A DNA stretch of 64,000 nt from Clostridium chauvoei (GCF_002327185.1 NZ_CP018624.1:1302001-1366000); one strand, 5' to 3'. Positions 1-10,316 are shown, counted from the stretch's first letter. Translations and numbers: made by a program. Notes: generated by a model not told the origin, from the letters alone.

Positions 1-1156
1 TTATAGTATCATAAACTTTTGAAACTTTCAATTTGTTTAAGCCTTCAGATACTATTTTTTGAACGTCCATCAATTCTCTTTCTCTAACATCTTTAACTTC
101 TTCTAAAACTTGATTATCCATTTTAGAAGCAGGTGTTCCTTCTTCTTGTGAATATTTAAATACGCCTACATTATCAAGTTTAAAGTCTTTTAAAAATTCT
201 TTTAACTCTTCAAATTCCTCTTTTGTTTCTCCTGGGAATCCTACTATTAAAGACGTTCTTAAAACCACGCCAGAAACCTTTTCTCTTAATCTATTTATCT
301 TAGATATTATAGTTTGTTTATTTGTTTTTCTTGCCATTCTTTTTAAAATATTATCATTTATATGTTGAATTGGTAAGTCTAAATATTTTACGACCTTATC
401 ATTAGTTGCAATTTCATCTATTAATTCTTCTGTTATTTCTTCAGGATAACAATAAAGTAATCTTATCCATTCTACACCCTCTATTTTAGACATTTCTGAA
501 ATAAGTTCGTGTAACTTTTTCTCATTATATATGTCTATTCCATAACAAGTTAAATCTTGAGCTATAAGTATAAATTCCTTAACTCCTTGACTTGAAAGTG
601 ACTTTACTTCTTCAAGTATATTTTCCATCTTTCTACTTCTAAATTTACCTCTTATTTTAGGTATAATGCAATAGGTACAAAAATTATTACATCCTTCAGC
701 TATTCTTACATATGCTGTATGCTTATCTGTTGTTAATAATCTTATGCCTTCATTTATATTATTATCACTATATTCTGCTGATGAAATTCGCTTTTCTTCT
801 TTTATAAATTGCATTATAAGTTTGTGTAATTTCATATAGTCATTAACACCCATTAATATATCTATCTCAGGCATTAACTCTAAAAGCTCATCTCCATATC
901 TTTGAGTTAAGCAACCTGTTGCAATTAACATCTTACATTTATATTTCGTCTTATATTCTGCCATCTCTAATATAGTATCTATCGATTCCTGTTTTGCCTT
1001 TTCTATAAATCCACAAGTATTTACTATTATTATATCTGCTTCTTTTGGATCATTTGTTATTTCATAATGCTTATTTATAGATCCTAATATAAGTTCTGAA
1101 TCTACTCTATTTTTATCACAGCCTAAGCTAACCATTCCTACTTTAAATTTTTGCAA
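1..1156 (-). CDS. rimO: Ribosomal protein S12 methylthiotransferase RimO (partial, C-terminus beyond the left edge)
   Basis: Radical SAM methylthiotransferase family; RimO adds a methylthio group to an aspartate of ribosomal protein S12. The start is a TTG at 1156 preceded by AGGAGG eight bases upstream; the protein opens [20 protein letters not shown]. The N-terminal UPF0004 domain shows its three cysteines in SLGC, NTCGF and TGCLTQ. The radical SAM cluster motif is [10 protein letters not shown] (CX3CX2C). Further on, GFPGET and YSQEEGTPA are typical of RimO rather than of MiaB. About 385 codons are visible; the C-terminal TRAM domain is lost beyond the window edge. It lies 82 bp downstream of spoIIIE on the same strand and has its own candidate promoter in that gap. 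The family call is secure. The exact substrate (S12 rather than tRNA) rests on motif resemblance. Confidence 0.9.
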   Translation of the reverse strand, partial: MQKFKVGMVSLGCDKNRVDSELILGSINKHYEITNDPKEADIIIVNTCGFIEKAKQESIDTILEMAEYKTKYKCKMLIATGCLTQRYGDELLELMPEIDILMGVNDYMKLHKLIMQFIKEEKRISSAEYSDNNINEGIRLLTTDKHTAYVRIAEGCNNFCTYCIIPKIRGKFRSRKMENILEEVKSLSSQGVKEFILIAQDLTCYGIDIYNEKKLHELISEMSKIEGVEWIRLLYCYPEEITEELIDEIATNDKVVKYLDLPIQHINDNILKRMARKTNKQTIISKINRLREKVSGVVLRTSLIVGFPGETKEEFEELKEFLKDFKLDNVGVFKYSQEEGTPASKMDNQVLEEVKDVRERELMDVQKIVSEGLNKLKVSKVYDTI

Positions 1157-1203
1157 CCTTGTTTCCTCCTGTGTTGTGTACTTTCTAAATTAAACATAAA
1201 TTA

Positions 1204-1232
1204 ATTTTAATGTAACAATGACATATTTACAA
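1204..1232 (-). promoter_or_regulatory. Candidate sigma-A promoter for rimO
   Basis: On the minus strand a TTGTAA -35 box and a TAAAAT -10 box are separated by exactly 17 bases in the spoIIIE-rimO gap, just after the spoIIIE stop codon. Its position upstream of the rimO SD suggests independent transcription of rimO. Prediction from sequence only. Confidence 0.5.
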
Positions 1233-1238
1233 GTTTTT

Positions 1239-3659
1239 TTAATCTTCTAAACCTAATTCTTCTTTTGAAATCAATACCTGCCTTGGTTTACTTCCATCCT
1301 TTGAAGATATTATGCCTCTTTCTTCTAATTCATCCATTATTCTAGATGCTCTATTAAATCCTATTCTTAATTTTCGTTGAAGAAAAGATGTTGATGCTTG
1401 ACTATATTCTACAACTATATTAATAGCTTCATTTAAAAGTTCATCTGTATCACCTTCTGAATCATTACTATGAGAGTTACTATTTGACACTCCATTTTCT
1501 ATGTGTTCAATTATTTCTTCCTTATAAATAGTTTCCTCTTCTCTATCTTTAACAAATGAAACAACTTTTTCAACTTCATCTTCATCAATAAAAGCTCCTT
1601 GAACTCTTAAAGGCTTACTTTCACCTATTGGATAATATAACATATCCCCTCTACCTAATAATTTTTCAGCTCCTGTTGAATCTAGTATAGTCCTTGAATC
1701 TACCCCTGAAGATACTGCAAAGGATATTCTAGATGGTATATTAGCCTTAATTACACCAGTTATAACATCAACTGAAGGCCTTTGAGTTGCAATTATTAAA
1801 TGCATTCCAGCTGCTCTTGCCATTTGAGCTAATCTACATATATAATCTTCTACATCATTTGGACATGCCATCATTAAATCTGCAAGTTCATCTACTATCA
1901 TTACTATATAAGGAAGCTTCTCCTCTATCATTCCTTTTTCAAATAAAGCATTATAACTTTCTACATTTCTAACTGATGAATCAGCAAAAAGTTTATATCT
2001 TCTAGTCATTTCATTTACAGCCCAATTTAAAGCTGCAGCAGCCTTTTTGGGGTCTGTAACTACTGGTATTAATAAATGTGGTATTCCATTATATACACTA
2101 AGCTCTACTACTTTAGGGTCTATCATTAAAAGTTTAACTTCCTCTGGGCTATATTTATATAGTAAACTTATTATTAATGCATTTATACATACTGATTTAC
2201 CAGAGCCTGTAGCTCCTGCAATTAACATATGAGGCATTTTACTTAAATCTCCAACAACACATTTCCCTGCAATGTCTTTTCCTAAAGCAAAAGCTAATCT
2301 ATTATTTGAGTTTTTAAATTCTTTAGAGTCTAATACCTCTCTTAAAAATACTGGTGTTTGCTTTCTATTTGGAACTTCAATTCCTATAGCCGCTTTACCT
2401 GGTATTGGTGCTTCCATTCTTACTCCACTTGCAGCTAAACCCAACGCTATATCGTCTTGAAGATTTACTATTTTAGATACTTTAACTCCAGGACTTGGTT
2501 GAATCTCAAATCTTGTAACTGATGGCCCTTTAGTTACTTGTACAACCTTTGCATCTACTCCAAAGTCATTTAATATCCCTTCAAGTTTATTTGCATTTTC
2601 TATAAGTTCTTTTTTATCTTCACTTTTCAATCTCATTTTAGAATTTATATTTAGAAGATCTACTGTTGGATAATGGTATATTTTTTCTTCTATTTTAGTT
2701 TCTGAGGATATATTATCTTCTATTTCTTTAGTCATAACCTCTTTTGACTCATCATCAAGTTTTCCCTTTTTAACATGTCTTTCTATAGGTTTTGTATCTT
2801 CTTTTAATGCCTTATTGTCATCATCAAAAACCTTTATATCAAAAGGATTCTTTATTGATTTATCCGTAGCAATCTCCCTAGAAGAAATGTCTTCAATAGT
2901 TGGAACATCTTCTAAGGATGATGATTTCATAAAATCTAATATTTTTATTTTATTATTTATACCATTAATAAACTCTTCTCTTTCTTTATCTTGTACCTTA
3001 GGAACTACGTTAACTAAATCATTCTTTGTTTGTATCGTAGTTTCATCACTTACTTTATTTTCTATTTTTCTGCTTTTTTTATTTAATTTTGCTTTTGAAT
3101 GTTCATCTTTAAAATACATAATAACATCATACAAAGTAATATCAAAAACTAATATAATTCCTATAAATCCTAATGTTATATAAAGTACATATGATCCTAA
3201 ATAACCTAATAATTGACTTAGTGGATACGCTATCATATATCCTATAAGTCCACCATGCAATCCACCTTGTAATATAACATTCTTTAAAGTCTCACTAAAG
3301 CCTTCTCTGCTATTCATAACATTAAGATTTCCAGTTGAACATCCTAAAATTATTATAAATGCAACCATAGTAACTCCAAAAAACCTTCTTGAAAACTGTA
3401 TAGTTCCTTTACTTAAAATACTATCTATTCCAAAGTAAACTAAGTAAGCTGGAAGTATAAAAGCTCCAACTCCCAATAAATTATATATTACTTTTCTAGA
3501 AAATATAGATAATGCCCCTGCCCAAGTTGTGTATATAGCAATAGCTAATAATATTCCTGTAGATATATATATTATCCCCTTAATATCTCCATTTTCTTTA
3601 TTCTTACTTGTTTGTTTCCCTTTCGCAGCTTTGGTATTGTTCCCTTTCCCCCTAGCCAA
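1239..3659 (-). CDS. spoIIIE: DNA translocase of the FtsK/SpoIIIE family
   Basis: An 806-residue ATP-driven DNA pump of the division septum, which clears or transports chromosome during cell division and, in spore formers, into the forespore. A basic N-terminus is followed by about four transmembrane helices (roughly residues 27-190) and a charged low-complexity linker. The translocase motor carries Walker A GATGSGKS near residue 480 and Walker B-like [12 protein letters not shown]. The C-terminal winged-helix gamma domain contains [22 protein letters not shown]. The start is TTG at 3659, five bases after GAGGTGAT. The gene follows tepA, the arrangement known from Bacillus, behind a terminator and two promoter-like sequences. 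A vegetative FtsK role cannot be separated from a SpoIIIE role by sequence alone. Confidence 0.93.
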   Translation of the reverse strand: MARGKGNNTKAAKGKQTSKNKENGDIKGIIYISTGILLAIAIYTTWAGALSIFSRKVIYNLLGVGAFILPAYLVYFGIDSILSKGTIQFSRRFFGVTMVAFIIILGCSTGNLNVMNSREGFSETLKNVILQGGLHGGLIGYMIAYPLSQLLGYLGSYVLYITLGFIGIILVFDITLYDVIMYFKDEHSKAKLNKKSRKIENKVSDETTIQTKNDLVNVVPKVQDKEREEFINGINNKIKILDFMKSSSLEDVPTIEDISSREIATDKSIKNPFDIKVFDDDNKALKEDTKPIERHVKKGKLDDESKEVMTKEIEDNISSETKIEEKIYHYPTVDLLNINSKMRLKSEDKKELIENANKLEGILNDFGVDAKVVQVTKGPSVTRFEIQPSPGVKVSKIVNLQDDIALGLAASGVRMEAPIPGKAAIGIEVPNRKQTPVFLREVLDSKEFKNSNNRLAFALGKDIAGKCVVGDLSKMPHMLIAGATGSGKSVCINALIISLLYKYSPEEVKLLMIDPKVVELSVYNGIPHLLIPVVTDPKKAAAALNWAVNEMTRRYKLFADSSVRNVESYNALFEKGMIEEKLPYIVMIVDELADLMMACPNDVEDYICRLAQMARAAGMHLIIATQRPSVDVITGVIKANIPSRISFAVSSGVDSRTILDSTGAEKLLGRGDMLYYPIGESKPLRVQGAFIDEDEVEKVVSFVKDREEETIYKEEIIEHIENGVSNSNSHSNDSEGDTDELLNEAINIVVEYSQASTSFLQRKLRIGFNRASRIMDELEERGIISSKDGSKPRQVLISKEELGLED

Positions 3660-3718
3660 TCTATCACCTCGTTTTAAACCTATTCCATATTATGTTAATT
3701 TGTCTTTTGCATAATAAT

Positions 3719-3746
3719 ATTATACCTCGTAGTTCTAAAAAAACAA
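3719..3746 (-). promoter_or_regulatory. Candidate promoter P2 of spoIIIE
   Basis: The minus strand has TTGTTT, a 16-base spacer and a perfect TATAAT about 60 bases upstream of the TTG start of spoIIIE. It lies downstream of the tepA terminator, consistent with an independent transcription start. Confidence 0.5.
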
Positions 3747-3755
3747 CTATTATGT

Positions 3756-3764
3756 ATTATACCA
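3756..3764 (-). promoter_or_regulatory. Candidate extended -10 promoter P1 of spoIIIE
   Basis: The minus strand reads TGGTATAAT, a perfect extended -10 element, without a convincing -35 box. It sits between the tepA terminator and candidate P2, so spoIIIE may have tandem starts. Confidence 0.4.
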
Positions 3765-3783
3765 CATAAAAATAAAGTATACT

Positions 3784-3813
3784 AAAAAATAGTCACCTGC
3801 TAAGCAGATGACT
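3784..3813 (-). terminator. Rho-independent terminator after tepA
   Basis: On the minus strand AGTCATCTGC pairs with GCAGGTGACT (one G-T pair) around a 3-base loop, followed by ATTTTTT. It lies just downstream of the tepA stop codon. Confidence 0.75.
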
Positions 3814-3826
3814 ATAAAAAACGAAA

Positions 3827-4564
3827 TTATTCCTTTATATTTTGTTTTTCTATAAGTTCTCTCAATTTATCTATAGCATCTTTAATTCCACCAACTTCGT
3901 CTATAAGACCACATTCTACAGCTTGCTTTCCTATTAATATAGTTCCCATATCATTTAACAACTCATCTGATTTTAACATCATTTTTTTAAGTTCATCTTT
4001 ATCTATTTTAGAAGTTCTTACTATAAAGTTGTCAATTCTCTCTTGCATCTTTTGGAAGTAATGAAAAGTTTGAGCTACTCCTATTACAAATCCATTCATC
4101 CTAACAGGGTGTATTATCATTGTTGCTGATGGAGTTATAAAGGAATAACTAGATGAAGTAGCTAGTGGTACTCCTATAGAATGTCCTCCACCTATTACTA
4201 TTGATACTGTTGGTTTTGAAATAGAATTTATCATTTCTGCAATAGCAAGCCCTGCTTCTACATCTCCACCTACAGTATTCAAAATTATAAGTACTCCTTT
4301 TACTTTATCATTTCTCTCCATAGCTATTAATTGTGGAATTACATGTTCGTACTTTGTAGATTTAGTTTGTGGTGGTAACACTTGATGACCTTCTATTTGT
4401 CCTATTATAGGCAATATTTGTATACTTTCATCAGGAGTTACTCCGTTAGCATTTCCAAATTCCTTTATCTCTTCTCTTTTTTCTTTTGCTTTATCTAGTT
4501 CTTCTTTTTCTTTTTCTATATTTGTATCTGTTTCTAAATTTGCTTTATTAAAAAATTCATCCAT
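3827..4564 (-). CDS. tepA: ClpP-like protease, translocation-enhancing protein TepA family
   Basis: A 245-residue member of the ClpP/crotonase-fold serine peptidases called TepA (YmfB) in Bacillus, where it is linked to protein export and signal-peptide degradation. The fold is recognisable from LIILNTVGGDVEAGLAIAEMI. The candidate nucleophile serine lies in GGGHSIGVPLA, and the histidine in TMIIHPVRMNG. An in-frame ATG exists 36 bases upstream, but I place the start at 4564 because AGGAGGAG lies eight bases before it and MDEFF is a typical opening. The upstream extension would run through the dapG terminator hairpin. The SD lies in the 3' arm of that hairpin, so translation may depend on hairpin opening. 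The gene sits between dapG and spoIIIE. Confidence 0.85.
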   Translation of the reverse strand: MDEFFNKANLETDTNIEKEKEELDKAKEKREEIKEFGNANGVTPDESIQILPIIGQIEGHQVLPPQTKSTKYEHVIPQLIAMERNDKVKGVLIILNTVGGDVEAGLAIAEMINSISKPTVSIVIGGGHSIGVPLATSSSYSFITPSATMIIHPVRMNGFVIGVAQTFHYFQKMQERIDNFIVRTSKIDKDELKKMMLKSDELLNDMGTILIGKQAVECGLIDEVGGIKDAIDKLRELIEKQNIKE

Positions 4565-4568
4565 AATA

Positions 4569-4613
4569 AAAACTCCTCCTATACAATGTATTTTGTACAA
4601 GAGGAGTTTTTTT
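4569..4613 (-). terminator. Hairpin after dapG that contains the tepA ribosome-binding site
   Basis: On the minus strand the dapG stop TAA runs into AAAACTCCTC, which pairs with GAGGAGTTTT about 22 bases later, with extra inner pairs and a short T run. The 3' arm contains the AGGAGGAG used by tepA, five to eight bases before its ATG. The structure can act as a weak terminator and also hide the tepA SD. Confidence 0.6.
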
Positions 4614-5814
4614 ATTCACCTAAATTAAATGCCTTATGAAGTAAATTTATAGCTTCCGGAACTTTATTTGAATAAATTAAACACCAAATGGTCATGTGAG
4701 AATCTGCTGTTTGCAAAACTTCTATATCATTTAGTATTAATGTATTTATAATTTTAGCCATAATACCAGGAACTCCTGTCATGCCTGTTCCAACCATAGC
4801 TATAGTACTACAATTTTCTATTATTGTATAATTTATTTTAGCTTCATTTAAAACTTCTTCTAACAATTCTTTTTCACAGGAATCTATTGTAAATATTTGT
4901 TCTGCTGGAAATATATTTATAAGATCTAAACTAATATGATGCTTAGCTAATATATCTAGTAATTGTCTATAATTAGCTTGTTCTTTATTATCTTTAAGTC
5001 TAACTCTAACTTGTATTCTATTAGCTAAATGAGTTATTCCTGATAATGCATTATCTATATGGTCTGATCCTAAATTATTAATTAATGTCCCCTTACAATT
5101 ACTCATAGTATTTTTTATTACTATTGGTATATTTGCTTTTCTAGCTAATTCTACAGCTCTTGGATGAATTACCTTAGCACCTTGATCTGCAAATTGAAAA
5201 ACTTCATTATAACTTATTACATCTATTAATGAAGCGTCATTTACTATCCTAGGATCGGCTGTCATAATTCCATCAACATCAGTATATATTTCTACTGAAG
5301 CTGCTTTTAAAGCAATTCCTAATATACATGCTGATGTATCACTTCCCCCTCTTCCTAAAGTAGTAATATATCCACTTTCAGTAATTCCTTGAAATCCTGT
5401 TACTACTGGTACCTTACCTTGCTCTAATACACTTAATATATGCTCTGGATGTGCATCTATAAATTTAGCCTCTGTAAATTTATCGTTAGTTATAATTCCT
5501 GCTTGTCCACCAGTTAATGGTACAGCTTGAATTCCAGCACTTACTAATGCATTTGTCATAACTACTGAACTTATCATTTCTCCACAAGACATAATCATAT
5601 CTGTAGCTTGTGGATTTTGTCTTTTGAAATTATTATCAAGTAATGATAGTAAAGTATCTGTTGCATAAGGTTCTCCTTTCCTCCCCATTGCTGAAACTAC
5701 CACTACTGGGGAGTACCCCCTATCAATTGCTTCTTTTACCTTCTCTACTACTTGTTCTCTTCTTTCCTCCGTAGAAACGGAAGTTCCCCCAAATTTTTGT
5801 ACAATAATTTCCAA
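4612..5814 (-). CDS. dapG: Aspartate kinase
   Basis: This 400-residue enzyme phosphorylates aspartate as the first step toward lysine, diaminopimelate, threonine and methionine. The N-terminal kinase domain begins MEIIVQKFGGTSV, with VVVVSAMGRKGEPYATDTLL and the substrate-loop region TTLGRGGSDTSA. Two ACT domains occupy roughly residues 265-400 and are the usual site of amino-acid feedback control. The start is TTG at 5814 after AGGGGGG. It is a stand-alone kinase with no homoserine dehydrogenase fusion. The neighbours (ymxH upstream, tepA downstream) recall the Bacillus dapG region, which supplies spore dipicolinate precursors; no spoVFA/B genes are present here. I saw no lysine riboswitch: the gap to ymxH is only 20 bases. 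The isozyme label dapG is inferred from context. Confidence 0.9.
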   Translation of the reverse strand: MEIIVQKFGGTSVSTEERREQVVEKVKEAIDRGYSPVVVVSAMGRKGEPYATDTLLSLLDNNFKRQNPQATDMIMSCGEMISSVVMTNALVSAGIQAVPLTGGQAGIITNDKFTEAKFIDAHPEHILSVLEQGKVPVVTGFQGITESGYITTLGRGGSDTSACILGIALKAASVEIYTDVDGIMTADPRIVNDASLIDVISYNEVFQFADQGAKVIHPRAVELARKANIPIVIKNTMSNCKGTLINNLGSDHIDNALSGITHLANRIQVRVRLKDNKEQANYRQLLDILAKHHISLDLINIFPAEQIFTIDSCEKELLEEVLNEAKINYTIIENCSTIAMVGTGMTGVPGIMAKIINTLILNDIEVLQTADSHMTIWCLIYSNKVPEAINLLHKAFNLGE

Positions 5815-5834
5815 GAAATAATCCCCCCTAAATT

Positions 5835-6161
5835 TTAGGCCCTTGCTCTTCTAATTTTTCCTCTATCAGCAGAAACTACTATTACATTAGCCCCAACCTT
5901 TGTAACATATCCCCAAGGAATTTCCACATATTCTCTTCCGCCAAAAAATCCAAATTTACTTCCTGCAACGGCTGCTACTATAAATTGTAGATTTCCATCT
6001 TCATCAATTATAAAGTCAAGTGCATGCTGAGTATCATATTTTTCAGCTTCTTCAGTATTGAAGATTTCATATCTTTCTAAATCACTTAATAGTCTATACT
6101 TAGATTCTTCTCTTTCTTCAATATCATAAAAGTCTTGTCTTTTTCTATCTCCTCTTATCAT
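5835..6161 (-). CDS. YlmC/YmxH family PRC-barrel protein
   Basis: A 108-residue protein with a charged N-terminal segment and a C-terminal PRC-barrel-like region (GREYVEIPWGYVTKVGANVIVV). It resembles the YlmC/YmxH sporulation-associated proteins found beside dapG in other Firmicutes. FGFFGGREYVEIPW matches the family core, but the N-terminus is longer than I would expect. Molecular function is not established. The SD AAGGAGGTA stands seven bases before the ATG and lies in the 3' arm of a hairpin formed with TACCTCCTT upstream. It is probably cotranscribed with dapG, 20 bases downstream. Confidence 0.65.
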   Translation of the reverse strand: MIRGDRKRQDFYDIEEREESKYRLLSDLERYEIFNTEEAEKYDTQHALDFIIDEDGNLQFIVAAVAGSKFGFFGGREYVEIPWGYVTKVGANVIVVSADRGKIRRARA

Positions 6162-6167
6162 AAAAGC

Positions 6168-6212
6168 TACCTCCTTATTTATCTTAAGTAAAACTTATGC
6201 TTAAAGGAGGTA
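6168..6212 (-). promoter_or_regulatory. Hairpin sequestering the ymxH ribosome-binding site
   Basis: On the minus strand TACCTCCTT (6212-6204) is perfectly complementary to AAGGAGGTA (6176-6168), which is the SD of the ymxH-like gene. TTAAG/CTTAA can extend the stem inside. If formed in the mRNA it would block ribosome access. Direct observation of complementarity; regulation is inferred. Confidence 0.45.
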
Positions 6213-6228
6213 ATTTATTACACTTTTA

Positions 6229-7536
6229 TTATATCTTAATTTTTCCATTTTGACCAGAATTATCATAAGCTTTTATATCTCTTGATATGGACTGGTTTAA
6301 CTTTTTATAATCTATTTCTTGACCTACATAAGCTGTACTTATAATTCCAGGCTTAAAACACTCTTCTAATACATAGCTTATGTCATCATTATTTATATTG
6401 TTAATTCTTTTTATAACATCTTCTTGTGTATTTATTTTATTTTGTAATAATAGAACTTTAGCATTAGCAAACATTCTTGAAGAAGTGCTTTCTAAGCCTA
6501 ATATGTAATTTGCTTTTATCTTTTCTTTATTTATTTCCAGGATATCTTTAGTTATACCTTCTTTAGCAAATAATTTAAGTTCTTTATCTATAACTGTAAG
6601 AGCTTTATCTGCATATTGCTTACTAACTCCTGTGTATATATTTACTATACCTGTTCCTAAATATGGTTGCCCATATGAATAAATTGTATAGCATAATCCA
6701 AGTTCTTCTCTAACTTTTTGAAATAAAATTGAAGATGCTCCACCACCAAAAATATTATTTAATAATACTAATGAATAACCCTTTGTATGTGCATATGGAA
6801 GTCCTTTAAAAGATAAATTTATATGAAGTTGTTCAATCTGTTTATTAGTATATTTACTATCATTTAATAATATAGGTGTATTGTATTTAGGTATATATAT
6901 ATTGTTACTTTCCCAACCTCCAAAATACTCTTCAAGAATTCGTTTTAATTCTTTTTCATCAAATTTACCACAAATTGATATAACGGAATTATAAGGTGTA
7001 TATTTAGAATTAATAAAATCCATTATTTTTTCTCTAGTAAAAGATTTCACGCTCTCTATTGTTCCAAGTATTGGATATGAAAGTGAATTTTCACCAAAAA
7101 TAGCTTTAGAATGGTCATTCTCTAAAACATCTTCTGGAGTATCTTCACTCATATTTATTTCTTCAATTACTACTCCCTTTTCTTTTTCAATTTCTTCTTC
7201 ATCAAATTTAGAATTTAAAATCATATCTGATAATATATCAATAGAAAGTTCTAAGTGAGTATTTAATGCTTTTATATAATAACAAGTCGCTTCTTTGCTT
7301 GTATATGCATTAATTTGCCCACCTACATTTTCTATTTCTTGTACTATTTCTTTGGATGTTCTTTTGTAAGTTCCTTTAAAGAACATATGCTCTATAAAAT
7401 GTGATATACCGTTTACTTCTATATCTTCATTTCTTGATCCATTTTGCACCATAACCCCAACACTTATAGAATTAACATGTTCTATATATTCAGTAACTAC
7501 TCTCAATCCATTTTTAAGGGTATATAAATTATACAT
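6229..7536 (-). CDS. M16-family zinc peptidase (processing-protease-like, MlpA/YmxG type)
   Basis: A 435-residue member of the pitrilysin/mitochondrial-processing-peptidase family. The inverted zinc motif HxxEH appears as HFIEHMFFKG near residue 48, with the downstream glutamate in the VIEEINMSEDTPED region. The C-terminal half contains the family's second domain, including LGLCYTIYSYGQPY. The start at 7536 follows AGGAGG closely. In Firmicutes this gene commonly follows pnp, as here, where it lies 118 bp downstream of pnp on the same strand behind a terminator. Substrates are unknown in most species. Confidence 0.88.
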   Translation of the reverse strand: MYNLYTLKNGLRVVTEYIEHVNSISVGVMVQNGSRNEDIEVNGISHFIEHMFFKGTYKRTSKEIVQEIENVGGQINAYTSKEATCYYIKALNTHLELSIDILSDMILNSKFDEEEIEKEKGVVIEEINMSEDTPEDVLENDHSKAIFGENSLSYPILGTIESVKSFTREKIMDFINSKYTPYNSVISICGKFDEKELKRILEEYFGGWESNNIYIPKYNTPILLNDSKYTNKQIEQLHINLSFKGLPYAHTKGYSLVLLNNIFGGGASSILFQKVREELGLCYTIYSYGQPYLGTGIVNIYTGVSKQYADKALTVIDKELKLFAKEGITKDILEINKEKIKANYILGLESTSSRMFANAKVLLLQNKINTQEDVIKRINNINNDDISYVLEECFKPGIISTAYVGQEIDYKKLNQSISRDIKAYDNSGQNGKIKI

Positions 7537-7615
7537 AAATCCTCCTATAGCTATTTATCTTTTTTATATTTTTCTTTAGTTTATTTCATACTTATAAAAA
7601 TTATTCTATATATAG

Positions 7616-7642
7616 AAAAAAGGCAATATCTTGCCCTTTTAT
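7616..7642 (-). terminator. Rho-independent terminator after pnp
   Basis: On the minus strand AAAGGGCAA, a GATA loop and TTGCC are followed by TTTTTT, just after the pnp stop codon. Confidence 0.75.
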
Positions 7643-7654
7643 TTAACCTATATA

Positions 7655-9778
7655 TTATTCTGATTTTTCATCTACTTTTTCATCAGTATTTGATTCATCT
7701 ACTAAAGCATCTTTTCTTGAAAGGTTTATTCTTCCTTGGTTATCTATTTCAGTTACTTTAACTAAAATCTCATCTCCTACTGAAACAATATCTTCAACTT
7801 TATTTACTCTAGCTTTATCTAATTTTGAAATATGGCATAAACCTTCTTTATTAGGAAGTATTTCTATAAAAGCACCAAATGTAGCTATCTTAATAACTTT
7901 ACCTAAGTATATTTCTCCTACTTTAACTTCTTTTGTTAAACCTTCAATTATACTTATAGCTTTATTTACACCATCATGATCTGGTGATGATACAAATACT
8001 GTTCCATCTTCTTTTATATCTATCTTAACGCCAGTTTCATCAATTATTTTATTTATAACTTTACCACCAGCACCTATAACATCTCTTATCTTTTCTGGAT
8101 CTATATTTATTATTGATGTTTTAGGAGCATAATTTGATACTTCTTCTCTTGCAGATGGAAGACAATTCTCTATCTTATCTAAAATATGAAGTCTAGCTTT
8201 TCTTGCACCCTTAATTGCATCTTCAATAACCTTAAAGCTTAATCCTTTTATTTTAGTATCAACTTGAATTGATGTTATTCCTTCTGTAGTACCAGCTACT
8301 TTAAAGTCCATATCTCCAAAGAAATCTTCTATTCCTTGTATATCTGTTAAAACTTCTTCTTCTGAAAGATCTTCTGAAGTTATAAGTCCCATTGCTATAC
8401 CAGCTGCTGGTCTCTTAAGTGGTACACCTGCATCTAAAAGTGCTAATGTACTTCCACAAACTGAAGCTTGTGAAGTAGAACCATTTGAACTAAGTACTTC
8501 TGAAACTAATCTTATTGTGTATGGGAATTCTTCTTCTGAAGGAATTAATGGTTCTAATGCTCTCTCAGCTAAAGCTCCATGACCTATTTCTCTTCTACCT
8601 GGTCCTCTAAGTGGTCTAACTTCTCCTACTGAATAAGCAGGGAAATTATAGTGATGCATATATCTTTTTGATTCTGCTTCTCCTATACCATCTATTATTT
8701 GAATATCTCCAACTGCACCTAAAGTAGCAACTGTCATTACTTGAGTTAAACCTCTTGTAAATAACCCTGTACCATGAGTTCTTGGAAGTATTCCTACTTC
8801 ACATGATATTGGTCTAACTTGATCAAAAGCTCTTTCATCTGGTCTTCTATGATGATTTAAAAGCATATCTCTAACAACTTCTTTTTGCATGCTATATAAT
8901 ATTTCTTTTAAATCTCCTAGATTATCTGGGTACTTTTCTTCAAATTCTGCATAAACCTTTTCATTTATTTCGTCCATGGCAGCATTTCTTTCATCTTTAT
9001 CTGCTATCCACATAGCTTTTTTAATCATTTCTGATGCAAAGGCTCTTGTTTCAGCTTCTAACTCTTCATTTACAGTAAATAATTCAGGTGTAATTTTTTC
9101 TTTTCCATATTTAGCCATAGCTTCTTCTTGGAATTTAACTATATCCTGACATTTTTCAAATCCATATTCAATTGCGCTAATCATAACATCTTCAGGTATT
9201 TCGTGTCCACCTGCTTCAATCATCATAACTCTTTCTTTAGTTGCACAAACTGTTAATTGAAGAATGCTTTCTTCTCTTTCTTTTGATGTTGGATTTAAAA
9301 TAAAGTTTCCATCGATTAGACCTACTTGCACTGCTGCAACAGGTGTTTTAAAAGGAATGCTTGATAAACATAATGCCATTGATGCTGCATTAATTGCTAA
9401 TATTTCTGGTAAGTTATCTTTTTCAACCGAAACTACTGTACATACTACTTGCACATCATTTCTATATCCCTTTGGAAATAATGGTCTTAACGGTCTATCT
9501 ACAGCTCTTCCAAAAAGAATTGCGTTTTCTGAAGGTCTACCCTCTCTTTTTATAAATCCACCTGGGATTTTACCTACTGAGTATAGTCTTTCTTCATATT
9601 CTACACTTAATGGGAAAAAGTCAATACCATCTCTAGGTTTTTCTGAAGCATTTACATTTGTTAAAATAACTGTATCTCCATAGCTCATAAAAGCTGCTAC
9701 ATTTGATAACATACCAACTTTACCAAATTCTATCTTTAGCTCTCTTCCTGCTATATTTGTTTTCATTATATTGTTCAT
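7655..9778 (-). CDS. pnp: Polyribonucleotide nucleotidyltransferase (PNPase)
   Basis: PNPase degrades RNA 3' to 5' by phosphorolysis. The 707-residue protein has two RNase PH domains separated by an alpha-helical linker, then a KH domain ([20 protein letters not shown]) and an S1 domain ([32 protein letters not shown]). The second PH domain carries the catalytic [12 protein letters not shown] and the SDGST-like [12 protein letters not shown] choose the ATG at 9778 because GGGAGG precedes it at normal spacing and [17 protein letters not shown] is the family opening; an in-frame ATG 33 bases upstream is less likely. rpsO lies directly upstream, the nearly universal rpsO-pnp arrangement. A perfect 8-bp AT stem is visible in the leader. 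Confidence 0.96.
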   Translation of the reverse strand: MNNIMKTNIAGRELKIEFGKVGMLSNVAAFMSYGDTVILTNVNASEKPRDGIDFFPLSVEYEERLYSVGKIPGGFIKREGRPSENAILFGRAVDRPLRPLFPKGYRNDVQVVCTVVSVEKDNLPEILAINAASMALCLSSIPFKTPVAAVQVGLIDGNFILNPTSKEREESILQLTVCATKERVMMIEAGGHEIPEDVMISAIEYGFEKCQDIVKFQEEAMAKYGKEKITPELFTVNEELEAETRAFASEMIKKAMWIADKDERNAAMDEINEKVYAEFEEKYPDNLGDLKEILYSMQKEVVRDMLLNHHRRPDERAFDQVRPISCEVGILPRTHGTGLFTRGLTQVMTVATLGAVGDIQIIDGIGEAESKRYMHHYNFPAYSVGEVRPLRGPGRREIGHGALAERALEPLIPSEEEFPYTIRLVSEVLSSNGSTSQASVCGSTLALLDAGVPLKRPAAGIAMGLITSEDLSEEEVLTDIQGIEDFFGDMDFKVAGTTEGITSIQVDTKIKGLSFKVIEDAIKGARKARLHILDKIENCLPSAREEVSNYAPKTSIINIDPEKIRDVIGAGGKVINKIIDETGVKIDIKEDGTVFVSSPDHDGVNKAISIIEGLTKEVKVGEIYLGKVIKIATFGAFIEILPNKEGLCHISKLDKARVNKVEDIVSVGDEILVKVTEIDNQGRINLSRKDALVDESNTDEKVDEKSE

Positions 9779-9888
9779 TTTATAACCTCCCTTCAGGCTT
9801 TTCATTATCAATTTAAGTTTAAATTACCATCTTAATTTACTTCTTTTAAATTAAGTAGCTTATATTTTTTGAAATTTGTATAAATTTA

Positions 9889-9917
9889 AAATAATAGAGC
9901 GGCTTAAAACCGCTCTA
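9889..9917 (-). terminator. Rho-independent terminator after rpsO
   Basis: On the minus strand AGAGCGG and CCGCTCT form a perfect 7-bp GC-rich stem with a TTTTAAG loop, followed by ATTATTTT, five bases after the rpsO stop. It separates rpsO from pnp, although readthrough into pnp is likely. Confidence 0.75.
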
Positions 9918-9921
9918 CAGA

Positions 9922-10185
9922 CTATCTTCTTAAGCCTAATTTTTTAATTATAGCTCTATATCTTTCGATATCTTGATCAGCTAAATAATTTAAAAGACCT
10001 CTTCTTTGTCCAACCATCATTAAAAGACCTCTTCTTGAGTGGTGGTCTTTCTTGTGAACTCTTAAGTGTCCTGTTAAAGAGTTAATTCTTTCTGTTAATA
10101 ATGCAATTTGAACTTCTGGTGAACCAGTATCTCCTTCGTGTCTTGCATGTTCTTTTATTATTTCTTGCTTTCTTATTGCGTCCAT
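9922..10185 (-). CDS. rpsO: 30S ribosomal protein S15
   Basis: An 87-residue protein of normal length with the characteristic [19 protein letters not shown] and [20 protein letters not shown] segments. S15 binds 16S rRNA early and nucleates the 30S platform. The start is ATG at 10185, preceded by GGAGGTG; a longer in-frame reading to 10242 would run through the leader and is rejected. It has its own strong promoter (10271-10299). The leader of about 80 nt is long enough to hold the autoregulatory structure that S15 mRNAs usually carry, though I did not identify a specific known fold. Confidence 0.97.
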   Translation of the reverse strand: MDAIRKQEIIKEHARHEGDTGSPEVQIALLTERINSLTGHLRVHKKDHHSRRGLLMMVGQRRGLLNYLADQDIERYRAIIKKLGLRR

Positions 10186-10270
10186 TTTGCGCACCTCCAT
10201 TAAATTATCCCCTGAATCCATGAAATGAGATAGCACCCTCAAATCTTAGAATTAGGTTCTTACATTAGCT

Positions 10271-10299
10271 ATTATAACAAATGATATAGCGCTTGTAAA
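10271..10299 (-). promoter_or_regulatory. Strong sigma-A promoter for rpsO
   Basis: The minus strand reads TTTACA, a 17-base spacer and TATAAT, with a TG one base upstream of the -10 (extended -10). It lies in the ribF-rpsO gap, about 85 bases before the rpsO start. Confidence 0.75.
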
Positions 10300-10316
10300 T
10301 TGAAATTTATTATATT

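Noticed and set aside
5815..5834. Lysine riboswitch for aspartate kinase
   Set aside because: Only 20 bases separate dapG from ymxH, and the ymxH leader shows no lysine-riboswitch-sized structure.
9264..9683. 139-residue plus-strand ORF opposite pnp
   Set aside because: No ribosome site, no recognisable domain, and it lies wholly within the pnp catalytic domain coding sequence.
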